A stretch of 64,000 nt of DNA. It comes from Purshia tridentata (Eukaryota; Streptophyta; Magnoliopsida; Rosales; Rosaceae). The notes under the pieces are model-generated. The model saw nothing but the letters and a program-made list of their open reading frames with translations. It was not told the origin of the DNA and did no database searches. A program made the position numbers and the translations under genes. Below are positions 59,103 to 64,000 of the stretch, one piece after another. Every line of letters starts with the position of its first letter. Positions within the stretch are counted from its first letter, which is position 1. The stretch spans positions 1 to 64,000 of the forward strand of contig QANT01007840.1 in the NCBI GenBank assembly GCA_003254885.1, in the 5' to 3' direction.

Positions 59103-60179
59103 TTACATNATGGCTTTACTTGTGATCCAATAATTTGCAGCCAAGCAACAGCTCGTAATGTATCATCAATTTTGGTGGAAGGTTATTTGCCTTCAAATGG
59201 CTATTAATTAATATACAACTAAGCAACACATCAGCTACATGATGATATATATATATAAGTCAAGGATTAAGAAATTAATAGTATACATATATATACAGAA
59301 TAGTCTATAGCTAAAAATACACCAATTAACTCATGATTTAATGATATTTCTCTCTAAAATGTTGAAAATGCTGCTGGGGCGAAAACAAAGAAGTCTAGCT
59401 AATAAGTATCGACAGTTACCTAATTAAGCAATTATACACCTGAAATTTAATTGAATTGTGATGCATATGCCTGAAAAACAAAGTATTTAATCTAGTCAGT
59501 AATCCTTCTGGGGTTTATTTGGGCAAGAAACTAGTACAGAACCACTTCCCCATTTTATGGAAACTTTCACAATTTAAGTAGTACATGCAAATATATAATA
59601 TCATCAATCAGCTTTGTAACCCATGAAACTTGGGGTGGACTTGGCATTATGTTCGACATGAAAGTAAAAGATGGCTCAGATTAACTATGCATATATATAT
59701 ATGGAAAACAAATATATACATGCACAATTATTCACCCAAATATATATATATATATATACACACACATAAACAATTCAGAATGTATATATATATAGTTAGG
59801 GTTAGGGTTTTCAACAGTAGTAGGTAGCTAGATAACATCATGTTCATGCTGCATTGCTGCTAATTATAAGTAGCAGATCGATAATTAAAGTTATCGCAAA
59901 ATAATTTAGTTCAATTTTTCAGACCAAATCCTGATTCGAGAATTAAACCAGAAAAGAGCGGTAATTAACATATATGTACTGTAAGTTCACCATATACTAC
60001 TACAAATAACATAAAACAGATTTTGCTCTAGCTAGCAGTCTAGTATACGTACTACACTACCACTGAGGAATATTAAAGTCTATAAGAATCAGATCATAAA
60101 CATTTTGAAGAGAGCTAGCAGCAGTACTCTACTACTCTGGAAGGCCTCTCACATAAATAACAAGCATAATATATATAAA

Positions 60180-60265
60180 TATATATTTATACACATATAC
60201 TGTCGGGAGATTCTGAACATAGAAGATGCAAATATCAAGTTCTAAATTTTTCGTTTTCGGGCAAT
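60180..60265 (-). repeat. Dispersed repeat copy 2 (partner at 58565-58685)
   Basis: Contains the same core as copy 1 without the GAA microsatellite, 1.6 kb away in the same orientation. It lies upstream of nothing coding that I recognise. Confidence 0.5.
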
Positions 60266-61402
60266 GTGTGGTTTTAAGATATATATATATATATATGGTT
60301 TGCAAGAAATAAAACAATATATCAAAAATACATAGGGAAGGAAAAAAATGAACAATTTGGACTTCCACTCCAAGTTCCAATAACATATATATAACAAGAA
60401 TAGAAAGACTTTTAGTTTTATTGGGATCAGAGATATTTCTAAATTTGAGGTTCCTCCTCATGTTATAATACCCCAAATTTTGAGACAAAATTTCAGATGT
60501 TCATACTTTCGTAAACTAGCAGTCATTAAGTATATATATACTTATCAACTATTTTTCTTACATAATATTCAGTAAAAGGAAAAAAATTAAGAAAGAAAAG
60601 TGGGCTAACATGTAGATCGATATATAGCTAGTAACTAGCAAGAGTTATAAACAATAACAAGGAAATGATCATCCGCATGCTTGAGGTGAAGTCACCGGTT
60701 GAAATATATAATCACATATTTCAGTGTGAGTAAAGAATTGCATATAGCTAGCTGGCTAGCTAGCTCAGCTAGTTGCACCAGTAAATCTTCAAGTAGTAGT
60801 ATTAAATTTCTACTTCTCATCATTGATTGTATACATTAAGCAATATATATTGGAAAACAGAATATTCTCTATAGTCTAGTAGTACTAATCAGTACTTTAT
60901 CTTTATATTCATGAGAATGAGACAATATCCAATTACACCTTGCAAAATAGATAATTAATTTGCCATTGCAACCTAGCTATGAGGTTTATATTTGAAGTGC
61001 GTTAGTGGGGGAGAGTAGTATCGGCAAAGCGAACTACAGGTCAAAAATTTAGGTCTACATTAGGTCCAATAAACAATCAAGAAAACTTATTAGCTCAATC
61101 AGAATCAAATCTATTCAGTTTTGTCAGAGAAATGCAGTACTAGTATATTATTCTACTAATATCAAAAATTACAATATATATAGCTTAAAAATATAATCGG
61201 TAGGGTTTCCAAATGTATAAACATTAATTATTTCTAGGGTTCATATCATCATATTCCTAGCTAGCTTAACTAGAGAGCAACAAATATTAAGTAATCAAAG
61301 TGCATGAGTGGCAATTCAAAACTGACGCAGTCATTTTAATTAACTGATCATGATATGTAGAACTCTTGCACTGATATGTCATCAGGCCCATCGATGATCA
61401 CC

Positions 61403-62226
61403 TCATGAATAATGCTCGTAGCTGAAAGCCATTGATTGAAGTTCATCAGCATCATGAAAACCCCATTGCCTGTTGTTGCTGTTTGTTTGCATCTCATAAG
61501 AAGACATGGATCGATTAGAACAACCCTCTTCAAAGCTGCCATATGATGACACATTCTCATCCGGCTTCACTGAATTTTCATAACTACTCCCGAAGGAGTT
61601 TGAATTCATAGTATTATTTCCGTTCTCATAGTATGATGTTGTTCCACTTCTATTGATAGGGTTTGAACTGAATTGGGGCACTGTGTTTGATGAATTTTCT
61701 AGCTCATGAAACCAACTCTGTTGGACTTCTGTCAATTTTTCATCATTAGGGTTTGCTACAGAGCCATTGACAAAGCAGCTCTGGCCTGCTGCTTGATCCC
61801 TCAGGGAAGCTAATTGTGCTTGTAGGTTCACCACCTGAAAAGTTTAAAACAAAATTAACCATATATTCTTCAATTAATGAATTGAATTTATAAAAAGTAC
61901 TAATTAAACAGAATTAGGTCAACTATATTAAGGGTATAATACTATACCTGTTGTTGGAGGGCAAATATATGTGAAACACAGCCATAAATGGGATCTTGGA
62001 GCCTGGCTTGAGCTTCATATGAGATTGTCACCGCAGCTTCACACCGGTCACTCACCGGCAGGTGAGTCAGCAGCTTCGACACATTGCTTGCCCCGAAAAC
62101 CTTGTGAATAGCTGCGAAATGGGTAGCACCCTGTTCATGGCAGAAATAAGGTGCAAAAATGCAACCTCTCACACATTTTCTTCTCAAGAACTTGCAGGCT
62201 CCACAAGGAGAACCAGAACCGGCCAT
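61403..62226 (-). CDS. LBD29: LOB-domain transcription factor, LBD29-like
   Basis: Two exons on the minus strand, 61948-62226 and 61403-61834, split after LQQQ as in the LBD16-like gene; 236 residues. The LOB domain begins almost at the N-terminus: C8-x2-C11-x6-C18-x3-C22 ([20 protein letters not shown]). The GAS block covers about 33-81 ([19 protein letters not shown]) and the zipper-like helix about 84-106 ([19 protein letters not shown]). The C-terminus is Ser/Asn-rich and ends [10 protein letters not shown]. The wording [18 protein letters not shown] and [20 protein letters not shown] is that of LBD29. In Arabidopsis LBD29 (At3g58190) follows DOHH, which agrees with the gene order here. 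An auxin-responsive role in lateral root and callus formation is inferred. Confidence 0.88.
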
Positions 62227-62353
62227 CTTGAGATGATGATCTTTAATTTGGGTTTGGGTTTGGGAGGTTTTGAGGGTAATTTAGTTAATTTTGCTCTCTA
62301 ATTAGCTTAGCTCAGTTGGGTTTGTTTGTGCTCAGCATTATCATCAACACCAT

Positions 62354-62362
62354 GTTTATAAA
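62354..62362 (-). promoter_or_regulatory. TATA box of LBD29-like gene
   Basis: Reads TTTATAAAC on the minus strand, 128 bases before the ATG at 62226. It is the best-placed TATA candidate. Confidence 0.45.
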
Positions 62363-64000
62363 CACTAGAGGAAGAGTGGAGATGATGATAAAATAATGAA
62401 TTATTAATTGCATAGGGTTCCCTTAATGGGCTACATAATTCATTATTTTTTTCGCTTTAGAGGCGGCCTCTTTCACCTTCCATATATCTTATATATTTTT
62501 ATACTCTCAGTCTCTCATATTAGATTGATAGATTCCACTATACATCCTTATACGACAAAACAGCTATCACAAACCAAACCCATTAGTTTCTATTTGTTTG
62601 GTTATTGGATCTATTTTTATTAACTTCATTATATTCTATATATGAGTGTAGTAATGCATGCCCTTATATTTGATAACCGAAGCTACATTTAACTCGTGGT
62701 CGAATGTAAGAAAAATATAAGATATTGAGGTAAAACTAGCTAGGTAGGCAGTAATTAATACATGTAGATTGTAGAGTAACATTATCAAACAAAACTTTAT
62801 TTAAACAAACCTATCTGCAAAGAGAGCATTTGTATAAATCTATATATATATATATATAGAGACAGGTTCAGAAGCTGATGTCCTGAACAGTAAAACAATA
62901 TTATTATTCTTAATATTTTCACCTCGTTAGCTAGATGGAAAGAATAATTCTACACCCTAATTAAAGTCATAAATCTCGTCGGAATTCGAAATAAAAAACT
63001 TAAATAAAAACACCAAAAAATATATATATTGTCATTTGCACATATAGAATATATATATATATATATATGTCGTTGAAATAATAAATAATTCATAAGAGTT
63101 CATATCGAGTCGAACACTCCAGTATTAGCTAAATTAATAATGTAGGAAAATGTCATAAACCAAATTTACATTATTAGCTATATATTAGTTTAAAGTTTAA
63201 ACTGTCCAATGGTACTTGTCTCCCCATATCTGAAGAGTACGTCCAAATTCCAATACTCCCTCCCCAAATTAAAATTATATATATATTTGTTCAGAAAAAA
63301 AAAAAAAAGAAGAAGCTGGTATATATTGAATTGTACATGTGTAAGGGCTAGGGGTATTTAAATCGGAGCAAAGTAACTGTACCCGACAGAATTGTGGTCA
63401 TGAGGTCATTTGACAAACTCAAATCATTAAGTATTTAATTAGCTGGATCAGAAAGAATTAATTAACCCAGGTTAAAGATATTAGCTAGATCGAACTACTG
63501 GCCCCTCTTTAAATATTATTATATATACAGAAATGAGCTACACAAGTATATATTTTCAATATAATTAGTACGGAGAGTTGCACAAATGGAGAACATTGTT
63601 AATCAGATCCAATAAGTGTTCAATTTATTGAATGTCGATGTGCCAATGTACGTGGTTTTTAATTTATTAATGGATTCATTGTATTATACATTTATATAAT
63701 CAAATCGTAGGTACGTGAAGGGAGCAGAGAAAGAAACAGAAAACAAAGCATATTCGAAGAATGAATGCAACAAGAGATAATGACACTGGAATAATGCAAC
63801 ACACTTGAATTGATACCCTGGGGCGCCAAGCATGCACAAATGTTAGGAAGAGATAAAGGGGATATCTCCTTCTAGCTTGCTCAATTTTCTAATGATGCAT
63901 TTGTTTAAGTCATGGAGTCACGGTTTGTCTGAGGCTCTTAACAATAGTGTATATATAAATCATTAACTATTCTTATTTAATCATAATCACTTTTGTTTGT
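62363..64000. other. Upstream region of LBD29-like gene to window end
   Basis: AT-rich with TA runs (62842-62860, 63050-63068) and an A run at 63296-63308. No gene supported. Confidence 0.45.

Larger units (their letters stand above)
57326..61402. other. Intergenic between the two LBD genes, with a dispersed repeat pair
   Basis: No gene supported. It contains a poly-T run of about 60 bases at 59041-59101 with an undetermined base at 59109, several TA runs, and AGTTAGGGTTAGGGTTTT near 59795-59812. Blocks near 58565-58685 and 60180-60265 are similar to each other (separate entry). Confidence 0.4.

Noticed and set aside
59795-59812. Interstitial telomere remnant (GTTAGGGTTAGGGTTTT)
   Set aside because: Only two to three irregular units; too short to be more than chance or a telo-box.

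Overview
This is nuclear DNA of a flowering plant, almost certainly a eudicot and probably a rosid. It is AT-rich, its genes are spliced with short plant-type introns, it holds plant-only families (LOB-domain, QALGGH zinc fingers, class XI myosin), and its tRNA lacks an encoded CCA. I found no bacterial, viral or CRISPR content. The exon coordinates below were worked out by hand from splice sites and reading phase. In every multi-exon gene the exon lengths sum to a whole number of codons.

Layout. The left edge (1-257) is the end of a CACTA-type DNA transposon. Next come three genes for small secreted peptides: a tandem pair on + (709-924 and 3970-4185) and a diverged third copy on - (5467-5826). 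An F-box/kelch gene of the OR23 type lies on - (7058-9945). A short-tailed class XI myosin of at least 23 coding exons runs from 11464 to 21389, with duplicated IQ and coiled-coil exons. Two single C2H2 zinc-finger repressor genes (23238-23975 and 29675-30343) flank a tRNA-Trp (26315-26386). Then follow a Bet1-type SNARE on - (33162-35501), deoxyhypusine hydroxylase (37148-39430), an organellar Der/EngA double GTPase (40308-43775), PARP1 (44482-51663), an LBD16-like gene (53444-54465) and a divergent LBD29-like gene on - (61403-62226). The stretches between hold TA-rich DNA, microsatellites, a foldback MITE and small repeats.

The gene order myosin, BET11/BS14a, DOHH, LBD29 matches, as I recall it, the consecutive Arabidopsis genes At3g58160 (myosin XI-J), At3g58170, At3g58180 and At3g58190. 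That identifies the myosin as XI-J better than sequence alone. Here the two zinc-finger genes, Der, PARP1 and LBD16 are interspersed in the block.

The housekeeping genes (SNARE, DOHH, Der, PARP1) act in unrelated processes and are neighbours only by ancestry. The two LBD genes belong to the auxin-induced lateral-root/callus clade. The least familiar parts are the secreted-peptide cluster, whose C-terminal motif falls between IDA, CLE and PIP peptides and whose tandem copies differ only at amino-acid-changing sites, and the modular rear half of the myosin gene.
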